A stretch of 64,000 nt of DNA, taken from contig NZ_CP085041.1 of the NCBI RefSeq assembly GCF_022026155.1, forward strand, positions 590,306 to 654,305. Direction: 5' to 3'. Under the pieces are notes generated by a model, which did no database searches, was not told the origin of the DNA, and was given only the letters and a program-made list of their open reading frames with translations. Source of the stretch: Dissulfurimicrobium hydrothermale. GTDB lineage: Bacteria > Desulfobacterota > Dissulfuribacteria > Dissulfuribacterales > Sh68. The translations under genes were made by a program, and so were the position numbers. Below are positions 9,046-16,840 of the stretch, one piece after another (position 1 is the stretch's first letter; each line of letters opens with the position of its first letter).

Positions 9046-10728
9046 ATGTCGTTTGATGAATTCAATATCCTCATTGGGGGAGAGGCTGGGCAGGGGCTCG
9101 TAACTATCGGTGAGCTCTTAAGCAGGGCGATGGTAAGGAGCGGCTGCTATATCCTTGTAACCCAGGGCTATCAATCGAGGATCAGGGGTGGACATAATAC
9201 GTTTTCCATCAGGGCGGGGGCTGATTTGCCGCTTGCTCCGCAAGATGAACTTGATGTACTCGTTGCCCTAGACCCCGAGACCTTGGATCTCCACAGGAAG
9301 GATTTAAAGAAAGACGGGCTGATCATCGCGAGCGGATCCGTCGGCGTTGATGCAGATGGTGCGGTCTTGGTCCCACGCGATATGGTGCTGTCGGGATTTG
9401 AAAATACAGCAGTCCTAGGGGTCTTAGCTTTCTTGATCGGCATTGAAAGTGCCCTGTTCGAGGGGCTTATCCGCGATACCCTGGGCAAGAAACATCCAGA
9501 GGCCCTGGATGAAAACCTTGCGGCATTCAAAAAGGCATATGAATGGGCCAAGACCAACACCTCTAGGCGGATGGATGTTTCAAAGACGTGCAAAACGGAC
9601 CGCTCAGGCCGCAGCGTCATGCTGAACGGCAATCAGGCCATAGCCCTAGGGGCTATGAGCGCTGGGGCGAAGTTCTGCGCCTTCTATCCCATGACACCGT
9701 CCACATCCGTCCCTCTTACACTCATAGCCAATGCAGATGCTATGGACCTTGTTGTGGAGCAGGCCGAAGACGAGATAGCTGCAATCAACATGGCCATAGG
9801 GGCCTCCTTTTGTGGCGCGCCCAGCATGGTTGCGACCTCGGGAGGGGGCTTTGCCCTGATGACAGAGGGTATAAGCCTTGCAGGCATGACAGAGACCCCT
9901 GTTGTGATAGTGGTTGCCCAGCGTCCAGGGCCGGCTACAGGCCTTCCGACCAGGACGGAACAGGCCGACCTCGAGTTTGTACTCCATGCCGGCCACGGCG
10001 AGTTTGCAAGGGCGATCTTTGCCCCAGGGTCTATAGAGGCATGTTTTCACCTGACTCACAGGGCATTTCACCTTGCAGAGGCGTCGCAGGGGCCGGTGTT
10101 CATCTTGACCGACCAGTTTCTTGCCGATTCCTATAGGGCGGTTGAACCATTTAATCTGGAGGGGCTTGCGCCGGTAAGGGCCGGCGCAAGGGTATCCGAC
10201 ATAGAGGCGCCTTATAGGAGATATCTCATTACAGAGAGCGGCGTTTCGCCTAGGCTGCTTCCAGGGTTCAGCCGGCATCTTGTCGTCGCCGACAGCGACG
10301 AACACACTGAAGATGGGCATCTTACTGAGGACCTTTCAGTTAGGGAGGCAATGGTGAAAAAGAGGTTTAGGAAATGGACCGTCGTCTTGAAAGAGGTCGA
10401 ACCGCCTGAATATCATGGTCCAGAGGCGCCCGAGACGATCCTTTTAACATGGGGTTCCTCAAGGGGCGCTGGTCTTGAGGCAGGCAAGAGACTGAGACAA
10501 GGTGGCGAATCCGTTGGGAACCTCCACTTCGACCAGGTTTGGCCTTTGGCGCAGGACCAGTTCCTCGGACGATTGAGTTCGGCCAAGAGGGTAGTCTCCA
10601 TCGAGGGCAATGCCACAGGTCAGTTCGCCCGACTCATCAGGCGCGAGACAGGCTTTGATATCAAAGACCGTGTGCTTCGCTACGACGGATTGCCGTTTAC
10701 GGCGGATTACATACTTGAACGCCTTTAA
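9046..10728 (+). CDS. korA: 2-oxoacid:ferredoxin oxidoreductase, alpha (gamma-alpha fused) subunit
   Basis: Catalyses the ferredoxin-linked oxidation of a 2-oxoacid (2-oxoglutarate is the usual substrate of this two-subunit layout) to the acyl-CoA, or the reverse in carbon fixation. From the ATG at 9046 (preceded by AAGAGGGG) the protein has 560 residues. The N-terminal gamma domain (about 1-180) has GGEAGQGLVTIGELL and GYQSRIRGGHNTFSIR; the alpha domain begins with NGNQAIALGAMSAGAKFCAFYPMTPSTS, contains EDEIAAINMAIGASFCGAPS and GLPTRTEQADLEF. It is followed 13 bp later by korB. Substrate is inferred from family layout. Confidence 0.92.
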   Translation: MSFDEFNILIGGEAGQGLVTIGELLSRAMVRSGCYILVTQGYQSRIRGGHNTFSIRAGADLPLAPQDELDVLVALDPETLDLHRKDLKKDGLIIASGSVGVDADGAVLVPRDMVLSGFENTAVLGVLAFLIGIESALFEGLIRDTLGKKHPEALDENLAAFKKAYEWAKTNTSRRMDVSKTCKTDRSGRSVMLNGNQAIALGAMSAGAKFCAFYPMTPSTSVPLTLIANADAMDLVVEQAEDEIAAINMAIGASFCGAPSMVATSGGGFALMTEGISLAGMTETPVVIVVAQRPGPATGLPTRTEQADLEFVLHAGHGEFARAIFAPGSIEACFHLTHRAFHLAEASQGPVFILTDQFLADSYRAVEPFNLEGLAPVRAGARVSDIEAPYRRYLITESGVSPRLLPGFSRHLVVADSDEHTEDGHLTEDLSVREAMVKKRFRKWTVVLKEVEPPEYHGPEAPETILLTWGSSRGAGLEAGKRLRQGGESVGNLHFDQVWPLAQDQFLGRLSSAKRVVSIEGNATGQFARLIRRETGFDIKDRVLRYDGLPFTADYILERL

Positions 10729-10741
10729 TGGGGGCATTTCC

Positions 10742-11596
10742 ATGGTTGATATAAAGGATTTCGGGGAATATGAGACCGCCTGGTGTCCAGGATGCGGAAA
10801 TTTCGGCATACTCGATGCGCTCAAAAAGGCCCTTGTTGCCTGTGGACTCGGCCCCCACGAGGTCTTAATAGTCTCAGGCATAGGGCAGGCGGCGAAGATA
10901 CCTCACTATCTGAACGTGAATGTGTTTAACGGCCTTCACGGCAGGGCTGTCCCCGTTGCAACAGGGGCCAAGCTTGCACACCCTGGGCTTACCGTGATAG
11001 CGGAGAGCGGAGACGGTTGCATGTACGGCGAGGGCGGCAATCACTTCATCTCCGCCATCCGTAGAAATATTGATATAACGATGATAGTCCATAATAATCA
11101 GGTCTATGGGCTTACCAAGGGCCAGGCAAGCCCCACCTCTGACGAGGGTTTTGTGACCAAGGCCCAGCCGCACGGCGTGTATTCATCGCCGTTCAATCCA
11201 CTAGCGGTTGCAGTCGCCCTTGATGCAGGCTTTGTGGCGAGGGGCTATGCGGGCATGAAGGAACATCTTACCGATCTCATTGTCAGGGCCATAAGGCACA
11301 GGGGATTTTCGTTGGTGGATATCCTCCAGCCTTGTGTGTCGTTTAATAAGGTAAACACCTATGCATGGTATAAGGAGCGCTGTCGGGAACTGCCTATTGG
11401 CTACGACCCAACGGACAGGGAGCTTGCATTTAGGACTGCACTCCTTTTCGGGGGGCGTATCCCGCTTGGCGTCATCTACGAAAAGACCGGGAGGCCCGTG
11501 TTTGAAGACCGTTTTACGGCGCTTAAAAACGGGCCTCTTGCCGTTCAAAAGACCGATTTTGATGCGTTAAGGGCCATAATCGCAGACCTTGCCTGA
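10742..11596 (+). CDS. korB: 2-oxoacid:ferredoxin oxidoreductase, beta subunit
   Basis: Thiamine-diphosphate-binding subunit that pairs with the preceding korA product. From ATG 10742 it has 284 residues. WCPGCGNFGILDAL near residue 14 carries two of the [4Fe-4S] ligands, and GDGCMYGEGGNHF with the following HNNQVYGLTKGQASPTS is the TPP/Mg motif. The conserved Cys in ILQPCVSFN is the likely further cluster ligand. The pair has no separate delta ferredoxin subunit in the window, as in other KorAB systems. Confidence 0.93.
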   Translation: MVDIKDFGEYETAWCPGCGNFGILDALKKALVACGLGPHEVLIVSGIGQAAKIPHYLNVNVFNGLHGRAVPVATGAKLAHPGLTVIAESGDGCMYGEGGNHFISAIRRNIDITMIVHNNQVYGLTKGQASPTSDEGFVTKAQPHGVYSSPFNPLAVAVALDAGFVARGYAGMKEHLTDLIVRAIRHRGFSLVDILQPCVSFNKVNTYAWYKERCRELPIGYDPTDRELAFRTALLFGGRIPLGVIYEKTGRPVFEDRFTALKNGPLAVQKTDFDALRAIIADLA

Positions 11597-11659
11597 AATT
11601 AGACAAGGAATGCCAGGGCGGCCGATTTTTCTTTGAGGGTTGAGGGGCAAGATCAAGAG

Positions 11660-12136
11660 ATGTCTGAGAGAAAAAGGAGTTGGAGAGAGATAGACCGAAT
11701 AAAAGACAGAGGGGACGTATCAGACAAAAGGGACGAGCGAAGTAGCCTTGAAAGGGCGCTGGAAGATCCCAGGCTTAAGGAGAGATATCTCAAAGAGGCC
11801 AATAGGCTTTTTATGGGGGCTAAAGGTGGTGCTGGACATTCAAAGGACTTAAGGGCTATACATGAGACATATGGGACCGCAAAGTTTGAGGCTGCGGTAA
11901 GGCGTTATCTGGAACGTTACGGCCTACCCGATGATTGGGCGACCTTAATGCTTTTTCTGGACTTTAAGAGTGAGCCGCGTGTGGTCATTGAGGCGATCGA
12001 TGCGCTTGTCAGGCTTTCTCGTGGGAAGGGGCTTCTTGAGAGGCAGGGTTTGAAAAGCAAGCTCAAGGTCTTAAGTCTGAACGCAAGGGACCTTGAGATA
12101 AGGGATGCCGCGTGGGCCGGGGTGGGCGAATTGTGA
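11660..12136 (+). CDS. Conserved small protein of unknown function
   Basis: I do not recognise the family. From ATG 11660 it has 158 residues. The N-terminal third is very charged (MSERKRSWREIDRIKDRG and on) and probably flexible; the rest is predicted helical, with LERYGLPDDWATLMLFLDFKSEPRVVIEAIDAL as the most structured part. No signal peptide, cysteine cluster or catalytic motif is visible. Codons and start context are consistent with a real gene: it follows korB by about 60 bp, and its end lies next to xerD, suggesting one transcript. An upstream TTG start at 11633 would add nine residues and is less likely. Confidence 0.65.
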   Translation: MSERKRSWREIDRIKDRGDVSDKRDERSSLERALEDPRLKERYLKEANRLFMGAKGGAGHSKDLRAIHETYGTAKFEAAVRRYLERYGLPDDWATLMLFLDFKSEPRVVIEAIDALVRLSRGKGLLERQGLKSKLKVLSLNARDLEIRDAAWAGVGEL

Positions 12137-12141
12137 TATCC

Positions 12142-13062
12142 ATGTCAGGCACTGGATCGGCTCATCTTTTGTCGTGGACCACCCTGTTAGACGATTTTTT
12201 GGCACACCTTACAGTGGAGCGTGGGGCCTCGGTCAAGACGCTTGAGGCATATAGCAGGGATATCCTCGATTTTATTGACGGACTAGGCGGAGATAAGGCC
12301 TGTGGTCCAGGCGCTGTCTCGTCTTCCGACGTCTTGGTCTGGCTGAAGACCCAGAGAAACAGAGGTTTTTCGCCAAGGACCCTGGCCAGAAGGCTGTCGG
12401 CCCTCCGCTCTTTTTTTAGATTCTTGTCCGAGGGGTATGGCGTTGACCCGACGCCGCTTACGGTCATTAACAATCCAAGGATCGGGTTGAGCCTGCCGGA
12501 TCAGCTGTCGATCCCGGAGGTGAATGCGCTTTTGGAGGCCCCTGATTGCCTTAAACCCATCGGTCTTCGGGACAAGGCCTTGCTCGAGGTCTCATATGCC
12601 TGTGGCCTTCGGGCCTCCGAGGCCGTGACGCTGAGACTGGATCAGATAGACCGTAAGCTTAGTTATATAAGGGTCTCTGGCAAGGGTGAAAAGGAGAGGG
12701 TCGTACCCATTGGCGAGACGGCTGTTTACTGGCTGGATCGTTATTTGAAGGAGGCGAGGCCGTGCATGCTCGGCAAGGCGGCGAGCTTCTATGTCTTCAC
12801 CGGCAGGGATGGAAGACCCCTCACAAGACAGAGATTTTGGCAGATATTGAAGACCTATGCGGCCATGAAAGGGATCAGGCATAGAATCTCCCCGCATACC
12901 CTCCGTCATTCCTTCGCCACCCATCTTCTGGAGCGCGGGGCAGATCTTAGGGCTGTCCAGATGCTTTTGGGGCATTCGAGCATAACCACCACGCAGATTT
13001 ACACCCATCTTGATCTCAAGCGCCTGAGAGAGGTGCATCGGAAGTTCCATCCTAGAGGCTGA
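12142..13062 (+). CDS. xerD: Tyrosine recombinase XerD
   Basis: Second Xer-type recombinase in the window, 306 residues from the ATG at 12142, 5 bp after the preceding stop. The N-terminal domain contains DDFLAHLTVERGASVKTLEAYSRDIL; the catalytic domain has Arg in SYACGLRASEAVTLRL, Lys in VSGKGEKERVVPIG, HTLRHSFATHLLERGADL and LGHSSITTTQIYTHLDLKRL with the Tyr nucleophile. The ending RLREVHRKFHPRG matches XerD proteins. Together with XerC it would resolve chromosome dimers at dif under FtsK control. An integrase role is less likely: no phage genes or att repeats are nearby. Confidence 0.9.
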   Translation: MSGTGSAHLLSWTTLLDDFLAHLTVERGASVKTLEAYSRDILDFIDGLGGDKACGPGAVSSSDVLVWLKTQRNRGFSPRTLARRLSALRSFFRFLSEGYGVDPTPLTVINNPRIGLSLPDQLSIPEVNALLEAPDCLKPIGLRDKALLEVSYACGLRASEAVTLRLDQIDRKLSYIRVSGKGEKERVVPIGETAVYWLDRYLKEARPCMLGKAASFYVFTGRDGRPLTRQRFWQILKTYAAMKGIRHRISPHTLRHSFATHLLERGADLRAVQMLLGHSSITTTQIYTHLDLKRLREVHRKFHPRG

Positions 13063-13072
13063 TTACAGGTGG

Positions 13073-15991
13073 ATGAAGACGAGGATGATTTCTGAAAAGA
13101 TCAAGAAAGAGATACCGATGACAAGGCAGGGGGTGGAGACCCCTGCCGGAATAGGTGATTTCCTTCTGGTTGAGCTCTGGCATAACGATGACGCCGCAAC
13201 GCCATGGAACCCTGCACTTGGGGGTTTTGTGCTGTGTTATGAGCTTGAACTCGGGGGTAAACATGTAAGGCTTTCCGCCGTTGAGAGGTATTTGCGTAGA
13301 GATGGGGCACTGGGAAGGGCCAGAGACGTCAGTCCTGCATCTGTTGAGCATCGGGATTTTCCGCCGGAAGACAGACTTATCATGGCCGTTTTGTGGGATA
13401 TCGCAGCTGAAAGGCCATTAGGCAGCAGTACCTGTCGCAGCGGCGCGAGGTCGTTTTCGAATATCTTGCTTGGGCCCAGGGATGTCAGGGCATTGCTGCC
13501 GCTCCTGGCCAGGACGGGCCGCTGTTTTCTTGTCCACCATGAAAAAGGGCGTCTGACGGCGCCGCTCGTTGCAGCCGAGCCCCTTGAGGCCGAATTAATA
13601 ATTGATGCGATGGAGGTAGACACGGACGACACTTACATCCTTTCACCGTCCATCAAGGTCGATGGACTGTCTGTGGACATTAGGTCTCTTTTCTATATTT
13701 TTAATACAAAGCCGATTTATTTTATCTGGCAGGGGCGCCTTTATTCGCTCAAGGGCCCGTCCTTTCAGGCGCTGAAGGCCATGCTAGGTGCGAAAGATGT
13801 GGTTGTTGTGACAAGGGGGGAGCTGAGAAGGCTTGTCGCAAAGGCGTCATCGCTTGCATGTGGGCCGCGCATAGTCGCACCTGAAGGGTTCGGACCTGAG
13901 CCGGTTGCGCTCAAGCCGGTTCCGCACCTGATACTGGAATTCAGGGATGGCATGCTTTTGGCAAAGCCTTTTATGGATTATGGGGGCATACTAATAGGGC
14001 TGGATAGTCGAGGCCATGAGATCTTGGATGCCGCCGATTGGCGGATTGTCCGGCGGAGCTCTGAAGACGAGGCGTTGTATCGCAAGGAGCTTGAAGATCA
14101 TGGGTTTGAGGAGGGGGCGCATGGGCGTTTTGTCAGGTCTATCTACGGTGTATCAGAGGCGATCAGGGGTCTTTCCTTGAAGGGCTGGTTTGTCTATGGC
14201 AATAACGGCAGACCTGTAAGGGTTGGAAAGGTCGGGAGGTTAAGGGTCTTCTCAGGTCTTGATTGGTTCGATCTGGAAGGTGAGATCTCTTTCGGACAAG
14301 GTATATCCGTGCCGCTGACAAGGGCGTTGAGGGCGGCCTCGAGGGGAGAGCATTTAATAAGGCTCGATGATGGAAGCGTGGGGCTTGTCCCTGATGAATG
14401 GGTCAAAAAGAACCTTGCCGTCCTTGGACTTTCTACAGGTGTGCAGGCCTCAGGGCGGCTGAGGATAAGGGCCTCCCAGGCCTTGATCCTTGAGGCCTTT
14501 CTTGAAGGCGAAGCCGTGGAGTTTACAGATGGGCGTTTCAGGGAATTTGTCATGTCGCTCAAGGCCGTCCATTCCTTTAAAGACGTACAGGTTCCGAAGT
14601 CATTCAAAGGCCGACTTCGCAACTACCAAAAGGAGGCCCTGGGGTGGCTTTTGTCTTTGAAATGGTTTGGTTTTGGCGGTGTGCTTGCGGATGATATGGG
14701 GCTTGGAAAGACCGTCGAGGTCATTGCCATGCTTGCAGGGGAAGGCAGAGACAACGGTCCCTCACTTATAATAGCGCCGACCTCACTCTTGTTCAATTGG
14801 CAAGGGGAGATCGCGCGTTTTGCGCCACGGCTGAAGGTTGTTTTGTATTGCGGCCGGGACCGTTTTCGTCTGATTGAGAATGGTTTTGACGATGCCGACA
14901 TAGTCCTTACCACCTATGCCGTTTTGAGGCTAGATATTGGCCTTTTGACAAGGTGGCGTTTCAATTACGCGGTCCTTGATGAGAGTCAGGCCATAAAAAA
15001 TGCGGCGTCCATCACGGCCAGGGCTGCCAGACGTCTCAGGTGTGTTCACAGGCTTTGCCTTACCGGGACGCCTATCGAAAATCATCTTGGTGAGCTGTGG
15101 TCGCAGATGGCCTTCCTGAACCCAGGCCTTCTCGGCCCTTACAGCGCCTTTGATGCGAGATTCATAAGGCCTGCAGCTGATGGCGACGATGAGGCCCTGA
15201 TGTTTTTAAAGAAGATTGTCCATCCGTTTATCCTGAGACGCACCAAAGGTGATGTGGCGTGCGATCTGCCGGAAAAGGTGGAGCATCTGGTTCGTTGTCC
15301 CATGACGGAAGGTCAGGCCAGGGTTTATGAAGATATAAAGGAACGCTATAGGGCCATAGTTGTGCGTGGGGCCGGAAGCGGCAAGGATACCGTTAGATTC
15401 AGGGTGCTTGAAGGGCTTCTGAGATTAAGACAGGTTGCAGTACACCCGGGGCTTGTAGGTATGCGGGGCATCGGTTCGGGTAAGCTCAAGGAGCTTGTGT
15501 CTCTTGTGGAGCGGGCTGTGGTGTTCCAAGGTCACAAGGCACTGGTCTTTTCTCAATTTACCGATATGCTTAATTTTGTCAGAGAGGCTGTGGCCAAGTT
15601 AGGCATCGAATATGAATACCTGGATGGCAAGACGCCGGCTGGAGAACGGGCAAGAAGGGTGAAGAGGTTTCAATCCTGCGAAGATGCAAGGCTCTTCTTG
15701 ATAAGCCTCAAGGCAGGCGGTGTAGGTCTTAATCTCACCGCTGCCGATTATGTGTTTTTGATCGATCCGTGGTGGAATCCAGCTGTGGAGCTCCAGGCAG
15801 TTGATAGGGCCCACAGGATAGGCCAGGATAAAAAGGTCTTTACATATCGTCTCATCTCGGAGGGCACCGTGGAGGAAAAGGTCTTGATGCTTCAAGAAAG
15901 AAAGCAGGAGCTGGTCGCTGATTTTTTTTCAGGGCGCAATGAGGCATTGCAGAGGCTCTCAGCGGAGGATATTGCCTTTCTCTTTTCTTGA
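13073..15991 (+). CDS. SNF2/SWI2-family DEAD-like helicase
   Basis: A 972-residue nucleic-acid-dependent ATPase of the bacterial SNF2 (HepA/RapA-like, DUF-type N-terminus) class. The first 500 residues form a poorly recognisable N-terminal region. The motor follows: LRNYQKEALGWLLSLK, Walker A VLADDMGLGKT, IAPTSLLFNW, the Walker B variant VLDESQAIKN, LTGTPIENHLGELWSQM, then the C-terminal lobe with LVFSQFTDML, LISLKAGGVGLNLT and AVDRAHRIGQDKKVFTYRL. No SWIM zinc finger is apparent. Likely role is remodelling protein-DNA complexes or RNA polymerase recycling; the exact target is unknown. It starts 11 bp after xerD. Confidence 0.88.
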   Translation: MKTRMISEKIKKEIPMTRQGVETPAGIGDFLLVELWHNDDAATPWNPALGGFVLCYELELGGKHVRLSAVERYLRRDGALGRARDVSPASVEHRDFPPEDRLIMAVLWDIAAERPLGSSTCRSGARSFSNILLGPRDVRALLPLLARTGRCFLVHHEKGRLTAPLVAAEPLEAELIIDAMEVDTDDTYILSPSIKVDGLSVDIRSLFYIFNTKPIYFIWQGRLYSLKGPSFQALKAMLGAKDVVVVTRGELRRLVAKASSLACGPRIVAPEGFGPEPVALKPVPHLILEFRDGMLLAKPFMDYGGILIGLDSRGHEILDAADWRIVRRSSEDEALYRKELEDHGFEEGAHGRFVRSIYGVSEAIRGLSLKGWFVYGNNGRPVRVGKVGRLRVFSGLDWFDLEGEISFGQGISVPLTRALRAASRGEHLIRLDDGSVGLVPDEWVKKNLAVLGLSTGVQASGRLRIRASQALILEAFLEGEAVEFTDGRFREFVMSLKAVHSFKDVQVPKSFKGRLRNYQKEALGWLLSLKWFGFGGVLADDMGLGKTVEVIAMLAGEGRDNGPSLIIAPTSLLFNWQGEIARFAPRLKVVLYCGRDRFRLIENGFDDADIVLTTYAVLRLDIGLLTRWRFNYAVLDESQAIKNAASITARAARRLRCVHRLCLTGTPIENHLGELWSQMAFLNPGLLGPYSAFDARFIRPAADGDDEALMFLKKIVHPFILRRTKGDVACDLPEKVEHLVRCPMTEGQARVYEDIKERYRAIVVRGAGSGKDTVRFRVLEGLLRLRQVAVHPGLVGMRGIGSGKLKELVSLVERAVVFQGHKALVFSQFTDMLNFVREAVAKLGIEYEYLDGKTPAGERARRVKRFQSCEDARLFLISLKAGGVGLNLTAADYVFLIDPWWNPAVELQAVDRAHRIGQDKKVFTYRLISEGTVEEKVLMLQERKQELVADFFSGRNEALQRLSAEDIAFLFS

Positions 15992-16009
15992 GTGTTGTTT
16001 TGTGAACAC

Positions 16010-16024
16010 AGGCCTTTGAGGCCT
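16010..16024. terminator. Short hairpin between convergent genes
   Basis: AGGCCT at 16010-16015 and again at 16019-16024 can pair as a 6-bp stem with loop TTG. It lies between the convergent helicase and DUF3108 genes. Flanking T-runs are short, so the terminator call is tentative. Confidence 0.35.
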
Positions 16025-16028
16025 TTCA

Positions 16029-16760
16029 TCAACGGCTTATAAGCTCAGCGCTGAAATAGCCGACCACCACCTTGCTTTTGACCAGTACTGGGATTTTTCT
16101 TGCATCATCTGTCAGCCACACCATGATCTCTGCCCCTGGGCTCTTTTTGAAGACGCCTGAAAGTCCTTCCATCCGGGGATTGAGCAGGAAGGTGTCAAAT
16201 ATGCCGGCGGGCGTCTCTATCTCTTCCCGTTTTATCATATGGGCCGTGCCGGTGATGATCTTTTTGCCGTCCGTTATCCTGAGCCTGACGTCATGCTCGG
16301 GTTTTCCGTTCGTCCTGTACCAAAAAAGACAGGAAAGTGGGTCCTGCACGTCTTCGGATACTATGAGCCTCCCCCTGAACCTCCCGTTTTTCCATAGCTC
16401 CACGTAGCCTGACTTTGCATTGAACAGGACCTGCGTTACACCCTCCTTTCCCATAAGACCTTCCCTTGACCTTTTATAGAAACTGACAGGCCGGTGGGCG
16501 TCTGATGTGACTATGGATTCCTCATGTATCCTTACCGGATATATTGCATCTATATAGGGAAGGCTCCTGGCCGTGAGCCGGTAGGTGATGAACTGTCCGC
16601 TTTTGATGGTGTCCAATACAGCCTCACCGGCAGGTATGCCGCTCCATGTTATCCTGTATCTAAGTTCTTCCTGCGGCACTTCCTGTCTAGATTCTTTTTC
16701 CAATGATGATAATGATGATGTAGAGGCCTGCATCGGGGTGACAAAAAAGGCGAGGAGCAT
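16029..16760 (-). CDS. DUF3108 domain periplasmic protein
   Basis: A 243-residue exported protein of the DUF3108 family, function unknown. The start MLLAFFVTPMQASTSSL looks like a signal peptide lacking its basic n-region; codons upstream stay open, so translation may begin a little earlier at a non-ATG codon. The body has the family pattern RYRITWSGIPAGEAVLDT near residue 32, then DPLSCLFWYRT, GTAHMIKREEIETPAGIFDTFLLNP and VWLTDDARKIPVLVKSKVVVGYFSAEL at the end. It lies 80 bp downstream of the M16 protease gene on the same strand and may be co-transcribed. Confidence 0.8.
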   Translation of the reverse strand: MLLAFFVTPMQASTSSLSSLEKESRQEVPQEELRYRITWSGIPAGEAVLDTIKSGQFITYRLTARSLPYIDAIYPVRIHEESIVTSDAHRPVSFYKRSREGLMGKEGVTQVLFNAKSGYVELWKNGRFRGRLIVSEDVQDPLSCLFWYRTNGKPEHDVRLRITDGKKIITGTAHMIKREEIETPAGIFDTFLLNPRMEGLSGVFKKSPGAEIMVWLTDDARKIPVLVKSKVVVGYFSAELISR

Positions 16761-16840
16761 GCCTGCGATCCAGTATTTGGCGCGTGATACGCCGGCCCAG
16801 CGGCTGCATGGTGGCCTTTGTGTTTTCAGTGTTGTTGGTA

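Noticed and set aside
9646-10320. A 224-codon minus-strand frame inside korA
   Set aside because: Shadow of korA; composition is that of an antisense translation with many Cys, Arg and Pro.
12142-13062. XerD-like gene as a phage or genomic-island integrase
   Set aside because: No att repeats, tRNA gene or phage genes nearby, and the C-terminus matches housekeeping XerD.
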